The notes under the pieces: model-generated
Told to the model about the DNA's origin: nothing
Database searches by the model: none
Seen by the model: only the letters and a program-made list of their open reading frames with translations
Source: JACRLW01 sp050181465
Lineage (GTDB): Bacteria > Planctomycetota > UBA1135 > UBA2386
NCBI GenBank assembly: GCA_050181465.1
Contig: JBFXDD010000046.1
Coordinates: forward strand, 1-31,639
Reading direction: 5' to 3'
Length of the DNA stretch: 31,639 bases
Made by a program: the position numbers and the translations under genes
Shown: in pieces, positions 18,960-27,613 of the stretch
How positions within the stretch are numbered: the stretch's first letter is position 1
Layout of the letters: each line of letters starts with the position of its first letter

Positions 18960-20636
18960 TCAGGGAAAGATCAAGAGTCCGGCGCTGTTGGTGGCGAACG
19001 CGGGCTGCGCGTTCATGTCGCTGCCGATCGCGCACCACGAGAGAACTCGGAAGCGCAGCGGATCCAGCACTCCCGGCGGCAGCAACAAGGTCGCGGTCGC
19101 GCGCCCTTGCGAATCGAGGGTCCCCAGCGCGCCCGGGAAGATGGCCGAGTTCGCGGCGAGCAGGAAGACCTCGGTGAGACCGTCGACGTTCAGCGGGACC
19201 GCGATGCCGCCCCAGGCGACTCCCGGTGTCGTCCCCGCCAGTGACGCGAGGACCAGGTAGGCGTGGCCGGCGCCGGCAGGACCGACGTCGACCGTGATCG
19301 GCAGGTTGGTCGCCTGGCTCGCGAACTGCGTGGTCGTCGGCAAGGTCAGTGCAGCGGATCCACCGGCACGCCGCCGAGTCGCGGACAGGTGACCCTGAGC
19401 GTCGCGCACGAGAATCCCGAACACGCGCGGCGACGTGCCAGGCAACAGATCCGTGAAAGCGCCGCTGGGTGCAAACGGCCCATCGCCGATGCCGTCCCCG
19501 TCCCAGTCCACGCTCACCGTGAGCGATGCGGAGGATTGGTCCTGATCGCGACTGGCACTCGTGTCGAGCGTGGCCGTCAACCCACTCACCGACGCGTTCA
19601 CGACCGGCACCGGGAAGTTCTGCCCGGGCGTCGCATATTGCTGCATCACCGGCCACCACGAACTCTGCATGGTGGCGTAGCGGAATGCCTGGTAACCGTC
19701 GGCGTTGCCGAGCAGAGCGCCGGTGATCGACGCATCGATGGTCTGCGGTGTGGTGGTCTCCGAAGTATCGCTGTAGGTGCGGATCACCGGACAGACGCGG
19801 CGACCGGCTACCCCCGACAGATTGCACGCGGTTCGGCAATACTGCGAAGCGCGACGCACGTAGCCCTGATGGAGCGCGTAGGTCGAGTAGATATTGCCGT
19901 CTGCGGTGTAGGTCATCGGCATCATCACATCGACGTGCTGGGCGAGTTGCTCCCAGTGTTGGCCGAACTGCGACGAGAGCGAGCTGATCACGCTGGAGTA
20001 GCTCGCGAAGTTGCCGTCGTACACCGGACCGTCGAAGGCCGAGCGATTGGCGATGAGATAGGCGTGCAGACTGAGCACGCCGATCACCTGCTTGACGTCG
20101 GCGACGAAGCCGGTGACCAGCGCCGGGTTGTTGCCGGTGCCCGCGCCGACGAAACGTACGTAGTCGAGGGCGACACCGTCGATGTCATAGGTCGGGGTCC
20201 CGTCGGGTTCGAAACCGCCAACCAACCAGCCGATCACATCGAGCAGATACTGGCGATGCGAGGCGTCGGTCGGTTGCACGTCGTCGTCGAAACACTTGAT
20301 GACCGCGACCACGCGCAGGTCGCGCGCGTGCGCAGCCTGAACCAAAGAGCGCAGCTCGATCCCCGCCCCGCCCGGTCGCACCGATCCCCACGCCGAGTTC
20401 CAGGTGCCGCGCAGGTCGGTGATCCACAGTTCCCCGCGCCGCGCCGACGTCGTTCGAAAGACGCTGACGTAGATCGTGTCGATGTCGTTCTGCGCGCAGG
20501 TGGTGACGATCTCCTGCACGCGGTTGTTCATGTTGCCGACCAGGAAGGGAAACACCCCCATGGCGACGTCGGAACTCTGCTGAGCCGGAAGCGAGGCGAC
20601 CAGGAACAGGAACAACCCGAGGATCGAAGACCGCAT
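18960..20636 (-). CDS. Secreted GHL10-type glycosyl-hydrolase-like protein with C-terminal beta domain
   Basis: The 558-aa protein has a signal peptide (MRSSILGLFLFLVASLPAQ). Residues about 25-330 are a TIM-barrel of the glycosyl-hydrolase-like GHL10 type: NNRVQEIVTTCAQNDIDTIY, LRVVAVIKCFDDD, YDIDGVALDYVRF and HVDVMMPMTY are its strands. A middle beta domain includes a calcium-loop-like segment DWDGDGIGDGPF. The last 130 residues resemble a C-terminal beta module I associate with secreted planctomycete proteins, ending near SAGLLIFP. The substrate is unknown. The ATG at 20636 gives a proper signal peptide; the frame beyond it runs into repeat copy 3. It lies between NagX-like and SGNH genes on the same strand. 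Confidence 0.8.
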   Translation of the reverse strand: MRSSILGLFLFLVASLPAQQSSDVAMGVFPFLVGNMNNRVQEIVTTCAQNDIDTIYVSVFRTTSARRGELWITDLRGTWNSAWGSVRPGGAGIELRSLVQAAHARDLRVVAVIKCFDDDVQPTDASHRQYLLDVIGWLVGGFEPDGTPTYDIDGVALDYVRFVGAGTGNNPALVTGFVADVKQVIGVLSLHAYLIANRSAFDGPVYDGNFASYSSVISSLSSQFGQHWEQLAQHVDVMMPMTYTADGNIYSTYALHQGYVRRASQYCRTACNLSGVAGRRVCPVIRTYSDTSETTTPQTIDASITGALLGNADGYQAFRYATMQSSWWPVMQQYATPGQNFPVPVVNASVSGLTATLDTSASRDQDQSSASLTVSVDWDGDGIGDGPFAPSGAFTDLLPGTSPRVFGILVRDAQGHLSATRRRAGGSAALTLPTTTQFASQATNLPITVDVGPAGAGHAYLVLASLAGTTPGVAWGGIAVPLNVDGLTEVFLLAANSAIFPGALGTLDSQGRATATLLLPPGVLDPLRFRVLSWCAIGSDMNAQPAFATNSAGLLIFP

Positions 20637-20655
20637 GGTGGCGACGGAGTGTAGC

Positions 20656-20839
20656 CTAGCCCGGATTGGGCGTGAACGTCGTCGCGAGATCGACACAGGT
20701 CGATGCCCAGGAAGGAGCTACGACGGTCGACGACCGAAGCGTAGCTGTAGCTACGCTGCCAGGGAGGAGCCGGCGTAGCGACGCCGCTGGGCGCGACTTG
20801 TGGCGATCGCAGCAGACGTTCACGAATCATCAGGGCTAG
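20656..20839 (+). repeat. 184-bp CTAG-ended hairpin element, copy 3
   Basis: This copy fills most of the 233-base gap between the NagX-like gene (stop 20870) and the GHL10 gene (start 20636). It aligns gap-free with copies 1 and 2. Its outer arms have decayed: element positions 8, 12, 14 and 15 no longer pair, but 11:174 has changed from C-G to T-A, and 54:133 is A-T where copy 1 has G-C. The central block from 69 to 117 is invariant in all three copies. Confidence 0.87.
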
Positions 20840-20869
20840 AACTGCGGCCCGCTCCCACTCGTGGCGAAC

Positions 20870-22003
20870 TCAAACCCGGAGGTGCCAGCCGCGCCGATCC
20901 ATGGCACGCAACACCGCATACCAACCGGTCACCCACAAGAGCGCCCAGGCCAGGGATGCGGCCTTGCCGTCGAGCCAACTGTCGCAAAGAGCGCGGAAGA
21001 GGACGGTCTTCAGCTTCTCGTCGCCGATCTCGATTTCGACCAGCATCCGTCCGACCAGAGCCGATCCCACGAACACCGTCAACGCGTTGACCCCGTAGAC
21101 GCGCAGTGGCTCGGCCAGACGCTTCCGCCCCGCCACGTCACAGACCCAGAGCGCGACGCCCAGCGCACAACTCGCGAGGCCCGCGGTCAGCGCGACGTAG
21201 CTGCTGGTCCACAGCGGCTTGTTGATCGGGAAGAACCAATCCCAGACGTGGCCGAGGCTGGCGAGTGCGAAGCCGAGCACCATGATCCTGGCGATGCGCG
21301 TCTCGATCGGGCCTGCGGTGCGGATGATCTCGCCGACGAGGACTCCGAGCAGGGTCGTGGCCACCGCCGGCAGGGTGCTGAGCAGTCCTTCCGGGTCGTA
21401 GACCTTGGCCGAGCGCCACAGATGCGCCTCGCCGAGAACCGTTCGATCGAGCCAGGCCGCGATCTGCTGGCTCTTGCTGGCGAGGTCCGCGGACCCCATC
21501 CCGGGCACCGGTGTCCACGCCATCACCGCCCAGTAGCCGAACAAGAGCCCGACGATCACGCCGACGCGACCTCGCGTACTCACCCGCAAGAAGAGGATCG
21601 CGGCGATCGCATAGCAGACCCCTATGCGCTGCAGCACGCCGGGGATGCGCAGAGTGCGAAAAGTCTCGAGCGGAGCGGTGAAGATGCCGGGAAAGGCGTT
21701 GAGGAAGAGTCCGATGAGGACCAGCGCCACGGCCCGGCGGAGGATCTTCCGCGTCAACGCGCCGTGGGTTCCGATTTCCGCTCGCTTGCGATCGAGGGCG
21801 AACACCAGCGCAACGCCGACGATCCACAGGAAGAAGGGGAAGATCAGATCGGTCGGCGTCCAGCCGTGCCATTCCGCGTGCCGGAGCGGAGCGTAGATCG
21901 CCCCCCAGTTCCCGGGGTTGTTGACCAGGATCATCGCGGCGATGGTCAGGCCGCGAAAGACATCGAGGGCGAGCAGTCGCTCGCGGGGTGCGGCCGAGTT
22001 CAT
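20870..22003 (-). CDS. NagX-like membrane acyltransferase (heparan-alpha-glucosaminide N-acetyltransferase-like)
   Basis: The 377-aa integral membrane protein has about ten hydrophobic segments. It begins with the family signature RLLALDVFRGLTIAAMILVN and then PTDLIFPFFLWIVGVAL, typical of the DUF5009/DUF1624 group that includes bacterial NagX and human HGSNAT. Family members are proposed to transfer acetyl groups to, or transport, amino sugars; the exact bacterial reaction is not settled. The start at 22003 is set by this signature. With NagZ, MurQ and NamZ in the same window, handling of cell-wall GlcNAc is plausible. The 193 bases upstream (22004-22196) show nothing recognisable, and repeat copy 3 lies 30 bases after the stop. 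Confidence 0.82.
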   Translation of the reverse strand: MNSAAPRERLLALDVFRGLTIAAMILVNNPGNWGAIYAPLRHAEWHGWTPTDLIFPFFLWIVGVALVFALDRKRAEIGTHGALTRKILRRAVALVLIGLFLNAFPGIFTAPLETFRTLRIPGVLQRIGVCYAIAAILFLRVSTRGRVGVIVGLLFGYWAVMAWTPVPGMGSADLASKSQQIAAWLDRTVLGEAHLWRSAKVYDPEGLLSTLPAVATTLLGVLVGEIIRTAGPIETRIARIMVLGFALASLGHVWDWFFPINKPLWTSSYVALTAGLASCALGVALWVCDVAGRKRLAEPLRVYGVNALTVFVGSALVGRMLVEIEIGDEKLKTVLFRALCDSWLDGKAASLAWALLWVTGWYAVLRAMDRRGWHLRV

Positions 22004-22196
22004 CGTGTGCCGGTGCGACTCGCGTCGTCTCGCAGTTCGACGAGGATCGAGAGCGGGTAGCGACGCGGATGATCGCGGCAAGGAAGCCGGATGTCGAAGG
22101 GAGGCCGAGGCACCTGGTGCGAAGGTGGGAATCGATCTGCCGGATGAACCCCGTATCGCCACGCGGCCCCATGTCGAACCCTCTGCCTCGACATCA

Positions 22197-23654
22197 CTAC
22201 GAGACCTCGCCCCCCAACCCCTCCGCATCGTGCGGGAGACTGCCGCGCGCCGCGCGCAGGTAACCGAACGGAGTGAGGTGCAGGAAGTTCGAAACGCGGG
22301 ACGTGTACACGTCGGCGTGCCGCTCGATCTGTCGGGCCAGTCGGCTCTTGTCGCTACCGGCGCGCATCAACGGCCCCCACCGAGCCTGACCGAGTTGGGC
22401 CGCGCGGCGCACGAGCGGCGCGATGCGCGCATCCAGGGCATCGACGAGCGCGCGCACCTCGCGCAGTCGCTCATGGATCTCGCCGACGGAACGGTCGATT
22501 CCGGCAGGCATCGGCGCGCCGTGGGCATGGCGCTGCAACGCGAGTCGCAACGTCGCCTGCTCGTCCTCGTGTACCGCCTTCTCTCGCATCAGCCGCTCGA
22601 GCTCGGCTTGTCCCGGCGCGAAGGCTCGCTCGGCCCGGACCTCGTCCTCGAGTTCACGCAGCACCAACGCGGTGCGCCAGCGACGGATCTGACTCGATAC
22701 GTGGACGTCGGCATAGACGTGATCGCCGACGTAGAGGATCTCCTCCCCGGCGACTTCGAAGTGTGCTTGCACCGCTCCCGCGTTGCCGCCGCGCAGCACG
22801 AGGTCGGGCCGCAATGGACCGCTCCACGGCACGGCACTGCCGTCCACGCCCACCTGGGAAAAGTGTGCCTCGCCGTCGAAGAAGGTCGGCTTGCGCGCCT
22901 GGGTGATGACCAGATCGAAGAGGCTTCGCCAACCATCGCGCGGCAGTTCGCGATCGAAGACGTAGCTCATCATCGGCTGCGTGTAGTTCCACTCCGAGTT
23001 GGTGGCGAGGAAGAGCCGTTTTCCGGCATCCTTCATGTCGAGGAGTGCGCGCACCAGGTCGTCGTCGAGCACCACGAAGCGCTCGGGATCCGCGATGATC
23101 TCGGCCTTCAGCTCACCTTCGAGATGGGCCGCATCCATCGAACGACCGATCAGAGAATACAGCGACGCGTAATCGAGCCCGTCGAGACGACCGGCATCGC
23201 AGAGATCGACCATCTGCGCGTACAGGCACGCTTCCGACAGTGAGAACAGGGTGTTGAGAAAGACCCAGCGCGGCTCGCCGAGCTGAACCCACACTTGGCC
23301 GTACACCCGACGCTGTTCCTCGTACGAGAGCATGCGCATCCCGTGAGCGGCCTGGGTCACGTAGCCGAATCGATTGGCTTTGACGATGTTGCCGAGGGCG
23401 AGATCGAGCACGAGTCCGCGGGCGAAGGCCTGAGCGTCGAAGCGCAGATCGTCGGCCGGATGTCCCGACGCGAGCAGGCGCTCGCGAACGTGCTCGAAGG
23501 CGCGTTCCTCCCATGACCGCACGTCGTAGTGGACCAGCGTGTAGTCCATGTCGAAGCCGACGACGGCGATCGAACGCATGTTCAGGGTGCGGTTGCAGAA
23601 GATGCGCCGCTCGACGGGCCAACGCGACCGCGCACGTGGATCGGCGCCGCTCAT
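22197..23654 (-). CDS. HAD-IG family 5'-nucleotidase
   Basis: The 485-aa protein belongs to the haloacid dehalogenase family of cytosolic IMP/GMP-type 5'-nucleotidases. The nucleophile motif GFDMDYTL has D35 and D37, preceded by the family lead-in RRIFCNRTLNMRSI, which fixes the start at 23654 rather than further upstream. Later blocks are LFLATNSEWNYTQPMMSYVF (motif II), the conserved PTFFDGE region and ILYVGDHVYADVHVSSQ (motif IV). It presumably hydrolyses purine nucleoside monophosphates, but specificity cannot be read. The gene is divergent from an ECF sigma gene; the intervening 265 bases show no convincing structure. Confidence 0.9.
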   Translation of the reverse strand: MSGADPRARSRWPVERRIFCNRTLNMRSIAVVGFDMDYTLVHYDVRSWEERAFEHVRERLLASGHPADDLRFDAQAFARGLVLDLALGNIVKANRFGYVTQAAHGMRMLSYEEQRRVYGQVWVQLGEPRWVFLNTLFSLSEACLYAQMVDLCDAGRLDGLDYASLYSLIGRSMDAAHLEGELKAEIIADPERFVVLDDDLVRALLDMKDAGKRLFLATNSEWNYTQPMMSYVFDRELPRDGWRSLFDLVITQARKPTFFDGEAHFSQVGVDGSAVPWSGPLRPDLVLRGGNAGAVQAHFEVAGEEILYVGDHVYADVHVSSQIRRWRTALVLRELEDEVRAERAFAPGQAELERLMREKAVHEDEQATLRLALQRHAHGAPMPAGIDRSVGEIHERLREVRALVDALDARIAPLVRRAAQLGQARWGPLMRAGSDKSRLARQIERHADVYTSRVSNFLHLTPFGYLRAARGSLPHDAEGLGGEVS

Positions 23655-23919
23655 CGAGATCGACGGGTTGTGTGCCGGCGGCGCTGCGTTGCCGAGGAAT
23701 CGGCGGTCGTGACGCACCGGTCGAAGGGTACGAAGCAGGTGACCACTCGCTTCTGCATGCACAGACGCTACCCAGTCGGCGGGGCAGAAGCCCGCGCCGG
23801 CCGCGTCGACCACCGAAGGAATACAGTCACGGGCCGTCGAACGACCGCGGCGCGAATCATCCGCAGAAACTCTGTCAGCGATGGCCCTCGAGCGGTGTCT
23901 TTTCGCTCACCCCGTTCCC

Positions 23920-24495
23920 ATGTCCGGCGCTGTGTTCAACCTCGATGCGCTCGCCAGCTTCGGCCGCGACCGCGACGCCCCGCGCGACGCCGCCGAGCGC
24001 GACGCCTTCGCGGCGGCGCTGCGGCCGCTCGAACAGAGCTTGGTCCATCTGATCTGGCGCCTGCTCGGGTGGCCCTCGCAGCCGGCGGACATCGAGGACG
24101 TCCTTCAAGAGGTCTTGCTCACCGCCTGGACCCGACGGCTCCACCTCCGCGACGCGACGGCCTTCGCAAGTTGGCTGCGGCGCATCGCCGTCAACACGGC
24201 GCGCAATCATGCCCGCGGCGCCCGCCGCCGCTCTCGACGCATCGTGCTGGCCAGCTTCGCGCCGGGAGACGAACCCTTCGACCCCGGTCGGGAGCCGGTG
24301 GACGACACCGTCCGCGAGGCATTGCTCGGGCTCCGACATCGCGACCGTGAAGTGCTGGTCCTCCACTACCTCGAAGGCCATACCCCCGCCGAGATCGCCG
24401 CGCTGCTGGACCTTCGTCGCAACGCGATCGAAGCGCGGCTCTCGCGGGCGCGCCAACGACTGCGCGACAAGCTCGGGGAGGACCACGATGGATGA
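23920..24495 (+). CDS. ECF-type RNA polymerase sigma factor (second)
   Basis: The product is about 191 aa. Sigma-2 is visible as PADIEDVLQEVLLTAWTRR followed by ATAFASWLRRIAVNTARNHA, and sigma-4 as LRHRDREVLVLHYLEGHTPA and IAALLDLRRNAIEARLSRAR. The ATG at 23920 is chosen; one at 23881 in frame is possible, and neither has a clear ribosome-binding site. The last 8 bases overlap the next gene, the first of two overlaps in a three-gene unit. It shares no close sequence signature with the ECF gene at 16714. Confidence 0.88.
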   Translation: MSGAVFNLDALASFGRDRDAPRDAAERDAFAAALRPLEQSLVHLIWRLLGWPSQPADIEDVLQEVLLTAWTRRLHLRDATAFASWLRRIAVNTARNHARGARRRSRRIVLASFAPGDEPFDPGREPVDDTVREALLGLRHRDREVLVLHYLEGHTPAEIAALLDLRRNAIEARLSRARQRLRDKLGEDHDG

Positions 24496-24892
24496 GCTGC
24501 GCGAACGCCTCCTGCGCGCGGAAGGCACACAACTGCGGCCGCGTGTCTGCCTGCCGAGTGTCGCGGCGCTGCGGCGCGCCGCGCGGGTGCGCGCGGTACG
24601 CCGCGGCGTGCTCGGCACCATGCTCGCTGTCGCGCTTTCGACCTGGACTCTCTGGCCGATCGAGTCGCGACATCGCGCATTCACACCACCGGGAACGAGC
24701 GCACAACTGGACGCCAACCTCGCCGTGATCGCTGCCCGCGAGAGTGCGGCTGCGGTGCGGTTCGCACTCGCCGTGCGAGCCAAGGATCCGCGGCCGGATC
24801 TCCGCGTGATTCTCGACCGTTACCCGGACACGACCTCGGCACTCCGCGCCAAAGGCCTCCTCGAATCCGTCACCGACCCAACCGACCGATGA
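24488..24892 (+). CDS. Small single-pass membrane protein, candidate anti-sigma factor
   Basis: The 134-aa protein has an N-terminal basic region, one membrane helix about 41-56 (GVLGTMLAVALSTWTLWP) and a helical exported tail. Its start lies in an 8-base overlap (ATGGATGA) with the sigma gene, and its stop overlaps the next start as ATGA. No anti-sigma zinc motif or recognised domain is present, so the assignment rests on position and topology. Confidence 0.62.
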   Translation: MDELRERLLRAEGTQLRPRVCLPSVAALRRAARVRAVRRGVLGTMLAVALSTWTLWPIESRHRAFTPPGTSAQLDANLAVIAARESAAAVRFALAVRAKDPRPDLRVILDRYPDTTSALRAKGLLESVTDPTDR

Positions 24893-25782
24893 AACCGATT
24901 CGCCTCGCTACGGCACTCGCCTCGTTCCTGCTTTGCACCGTCGGCCGCAGCCACGCGCAAAGTTCCTCCCAATCCGCGGTCTTGGTAATCCGATCGGACG
25001 AGTCGCTGATGACTCTGTCGACGGAATCGGTGAGATCGTTCCTGTCGTCGCAACGTCTCGAGAACCTCGGAGCCCCCGAGGGCGTCCGGCTGTCGGCCGA
25101 AGTGTTCACGCAGGATGTCGCGCAACCGCCGGGCGTGTTCGTCGGCACCCTGTCCATCCGATTCGAGCCCAGCGAGAACGGAAGCGAAGCGCCGCCGGTG
25201 CCCGCCCTGGAAGTGCTCGAGCGAGTCGGCGGCGTACTCGAGGCAGAGCTTCGCGCTCGGTTGGAAGCCGCGCCGCTGCGGCGCTTGCAGATTCAGCGCG
25301 ATGCGTTGGTCGAACGACTGAACGGTGTTGCCGCGCGACGCCGGGCCACGATCAGCGAATCGGAGTTGGCCGCGCGCCGCGAGCGACTCGAACAGGATCG
25401 CACTCAGTGCGCGAACGATCTCGCGCGCCTCGAGATCGAACTCGCGAGCGATTCGGCAGCACACCGCCGCTTCGAGGACGAGATGGAGCGACTGACCATC
25501 CTCGTCAAGGCCGGTCAGGCGCCGAACTGGGGTGTGGACAGTGTGAAGGCAGAAATCGCCAAGGTCGGGACCCGGATCCAGCAGACGATGCTGTCGATCG
25601 ATCTTGCGAAGAAGCGAATGGCGGACTGCGACGCGCGCGCGCAACAGCTCCGCGAGTCCGTCGCTCCGGGCGAAGACAGCAACCTCCTCGCCGCCGAGTT
25701 CGACCGCGTCGCGCAAAGCCTCGCTCGAGTGGAGGATCGCATCGCCGCATTCCGGCCTTTCGAGTTCGAGTTGTGGCGCTGA
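24889..25782 (+). CDS. Secreted coiled-coil protein of unknown function
   Basis: The 297-aa product has a signal peptide (KPIRLATALASFLLCTVG...SHAQ), a beta-rich part (about 28-100) and then long charged heptad-like helices from about 105 to 285, rich in Arg, Glu and Leu. There is no C-terminal membrane segment. The layout recalls the periplasmic part of chain-length regulators or adaptor proteins, but no motif supports that. The ATGA overlap with the anti-sigma candidate makes it the third gene of the ECF operon and so a likely target or partner of that regulator. Confidence 0.68.
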   Translation: MKPIRLATALASFLLCTVGRSHAQSSSQSAVLVIRSDESLMTLSTESVRSFLSSQRLENLGAPEGVRLSAEVFTQDVAQPPGVFVGTLSIRFEPSENGSEAPPVPALEVLERVGGVLEAELRARLEAAPLRRLQIQRDALVERLNGVAARRRATISESELAARRERLEQDRTQCANDLARLEIELASDSAAHRRFEDEMERLTILVKAGQAPNWGVDSVKAEIAKVGTRIQQTMLSIDLAKKRMADCDARAQQLRESVAPGEDSNLLAAEFDRVAQSLARVEDRIAAFRPFEFELWR

Positions 25783-25800
25783 GCCGTCCCGAACCGCGGT

Positions 25801-26352
25801 TCAGCGCGCGGCCGCCAGCGCGTCGCGACTCGCCTCGAGCCGGCGCAGGGTGGCGACCGAGAAGCCTCGATCGTGGAAGAACACCACCTTGCCGGCGGCG
25901 TCGAGCAACAGCACACGACCGGGAAGTCCGTTCTCGTTGCCGGTGAACTCGGCGATCTTCGCGGCATCGCCGTAGACCGTCACGACCGCTGCCCAGTCCT
26001 CACTCGGAATGCCGCGGCGCATACCCGCATCGATCGTGCCGGAGAGGATGCGGGGCACGAGACCGGGGATCGTCGGCAGCTCGAGCGTGCGCACGCGCCA
26101 GCCGACCTGATCCAGTGCTAGCAGCCAGCGATCGAGGTCGAATTGGGTCTCCTGTTCGTAGCCGATCAGCAGGAGTGCCGGGGCGCCGGCGAGGGCTTCC
26201 GGTAAGGCGATGACTTCACCGGCAAGGGAGGTTCCGCTCGCGTTCGGAAACGGCTCGCCGGTAGGGTCACGTCGCGGATAGGTGGTGCTGCAGGCAGCAC
26301 TCAGAGCGATCAGGAGCACGAGCGCGAGGTCGCGCGGGAGCGAACGAGGCAT
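25801..26352 (-). CDS. Lipoprotein with ATP10/thioredoxin-like fold
   Basis: The 183-aa product has a lipoprotein signal ending in LSAAC. The mature part reads as a thioredoxin-like domain: a strand PALLLIGYEQETQFDLDRWL, a helix, then a strand-turn near GLPGRVLLLDAAGKVVFFHD. This resembles the ATP10-like group of redoxin-fold proteins. There is no CxxC motif; the only cysteine is the lipidated one, so it cannot be a dithiol oxidoreductase. It converges with the coiled-coil gene and is divergent from the Hcp-like gene. Confidence 0.65.
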   Translation of the reverse strand: MPRSLPRDLALVLLIALSAACSTTYPRRDPTGEPFPNASGTSLAGEVIALPEALAGAPALLLIGYEQETQFDLDRWLLALDQVGWRVRTLELPTIPGLVPRILSGTIDAGMRRGIPSEDWAAVVTVYGDAAKIAEFTGNENGLPGRVLLLDAAGKVVFFHDRGFSVATLRRLEASRDALAAAR

Positions 26353-26447
26353 GCCGGGGAATCGTTGCGCCGCATCGATCGGATGCGAGCCGCCCGCCGA
26401 GAATCCGCCGAGCGAGCACTATGCTGAAGCCCCTCCAAGACTCTCCC

Positions 26448-27506
26448 ATGCTCTCGATCCGCTCCCTCACGTTCGTAGCTGTCCTCCTCCTCGGCGCTGT
26501 CGCCCGACCACAGGTCGCGGTGACCTCCACCCTGACCCCGGAGCCGCTCTACTTCGGCTACCTGGAACTGCCGGGCCTCCAAGGGCCGGTCACGTCGCCG
26601 CCGGCCTACGTCGGCTGGTTTCGCGTGGCCGGCTTCACGCTCGGCGAGCGCGTCGACGGTCTGGGTGGCAGTGGCGGCGGCGGTAGCCAGGCCCGCTCGA
26701 AGATCTCGACCTTGGTCGTCGACGGCGAGTTTGCGCAGTTCATGCCCGAACTCCTGGCCGAGGTCATCACGGGCGTGCAGCCGGGCCACACAGCCCGCAG
26801 GATAGCCCTCGACGTCTTCGCCAAGGGCAACCCGCCGCTACGTGTCGCGCAGATCGTGTTGGACCGCGCAGTGGTGATCGATATCGGCGCGGACGGCCGC
26901 ACGCTGAGCGGCACCCAACTCGAGTTCCTGTTCGATCGCGTGACGTGGACCTACTTCGTGTCGTCGTCCGGCCAACAGTTCAGCACGACCTGGGACCTGG
27001 GCACCAACGGCACTCCGCAGTATCGCGAGACCTCGGTTCCGTTCGCCGCGGTCGCGCGAGCCACGTACGAAGCGGTGATGGAAGTTCCCGGCGTGGTCGG
27101 TGAGTCGAGCCGCGCCGGCTACCGGCAGTGGATCGATTGCACCGATGTGGTCTCGGGAATTCACCGAGCCGATCCCAACGACCTCCGCCCTCAGGCACCG
27201 CGGGTGACGGTCCGCGCGTATCTGCAACGCGGCTGGCAAGACCTCGCGCGATCCACGATGAACTTGTCGTCCTTCGCGAGGGTCCGCATCCATGTGATCG
27301 ATCGAGCGAATCCCCGCGGCACCGCGCTGGAGCTGACGCTCCACAACGCAAAGATCGAGCGACTCTGGCAACACGCCGGTGCCGGCGGCGCTGCGGTGGA
27401 GATCGACTTCGCCATGGAACGCATCGAGTGGGTTCGCCGCGACCCGATCACGGGCGCGATCTCGGCACGCGGCTGTTGGAACTTCCTCACGAATGTACAG
27501 TGCTGA
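26448..27506 (+). CDS. Secreted protein with two tandem Hcp-like (T6SS tube-fold) modules
   Basis: The 352-aa product has a Sec signal peptide (LSIRSLTFVAVLLLGAVA). Two similar modules follow. Module 1 (about 34-185) opens YFGYLELPGLQGPVTS, has VGWFRVAGFTLG and SGGGGSQARSKIS, and ends DRVTWTYFV. Module 2 (about 205-345) opens YEAVMEVPGVVGESS, has YRQWIDCTDVVSGI and ends ERIEWVRRDP. These match the strand order of Hcp: x-L-x-(I/V)-x-G-(I/L)-x-G-(E/P)-(S/V), W-(I/F)-x-V, then I-x-W-x-Y. Known T6SS Hcp is a single cytoplasmic module without a signal peptide, and no T6SS gene is nearby. An ATG at 26421 is an alternative start. Confidence 0.68.
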   Translation: MLSIRSLTFVAVLLLGAVARPQVAVTSTLTPEPLYFGYLELPGLQGPVTSPPAYVGWFRVAGFTLGERVDGLGGSGGGGSQARSKISTLVVDGEFAQFMPELLAEVITGVQPGHTARRIALDVFAKGNPPLRVAQIVLDRAVVIDIGADGRTLSGTQLEFLFDRVTWTYFVSSSGQQFSTTWDLGTNGTPQYRETSVPFAAVARATYEAVMEVPGVVGESSRAGYRQWIDCTDVVSGIHRADPNDLRPQAPRVTVRAYLQRGWQDLARSTMNLSSFARVRIHVIDRANPRGTALELTLHNAKIERLWQHAGAGGAAVEIDFAMERIEWVRRDPITGAISARGCWNFLTNVQC

Positions 27507-27560
27507 GGGGCACGTTGGCGGTGTCGTGCCACACTCGGCCCCGAAACGGTGCCTCGGCGA

Positions 27561-27607
27561 TGTCTTGGGGGGAACGGGTAACGGAACCTATCAACCACCC
27601 GAAGACA
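27561..27607. terminator. Possible bidirectional terminator hairpin between convergent genes
   Basis: TGTCTTGGGG at 27561-27570 can pair with CACCC-G-AAGACA at 27596-27607 (six pairs, one bulged G, then three or more G-C pairs). It lies between the convergent Hcp-like and PhyH-like genes. The loop is long and there is no T-tract, so this is weak. Confidence 0.25.
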
Positions 27608-27613
27608 CCACGC

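Noticed and set aside
23655..23919. GGAAT...CGTC resembling an ECF-type self-promoter upstream of the second sigma gene
   Set aside because: The spacer is about 12 bases, shorter than the usual 16 or so, and no second instance was found to support it.
26448..27506. Calling a type VI secretion locus from the Hcp-like gene
   Set aside because: No other tss/vgr genes are present, and the protein is Sec-exported and two-module.
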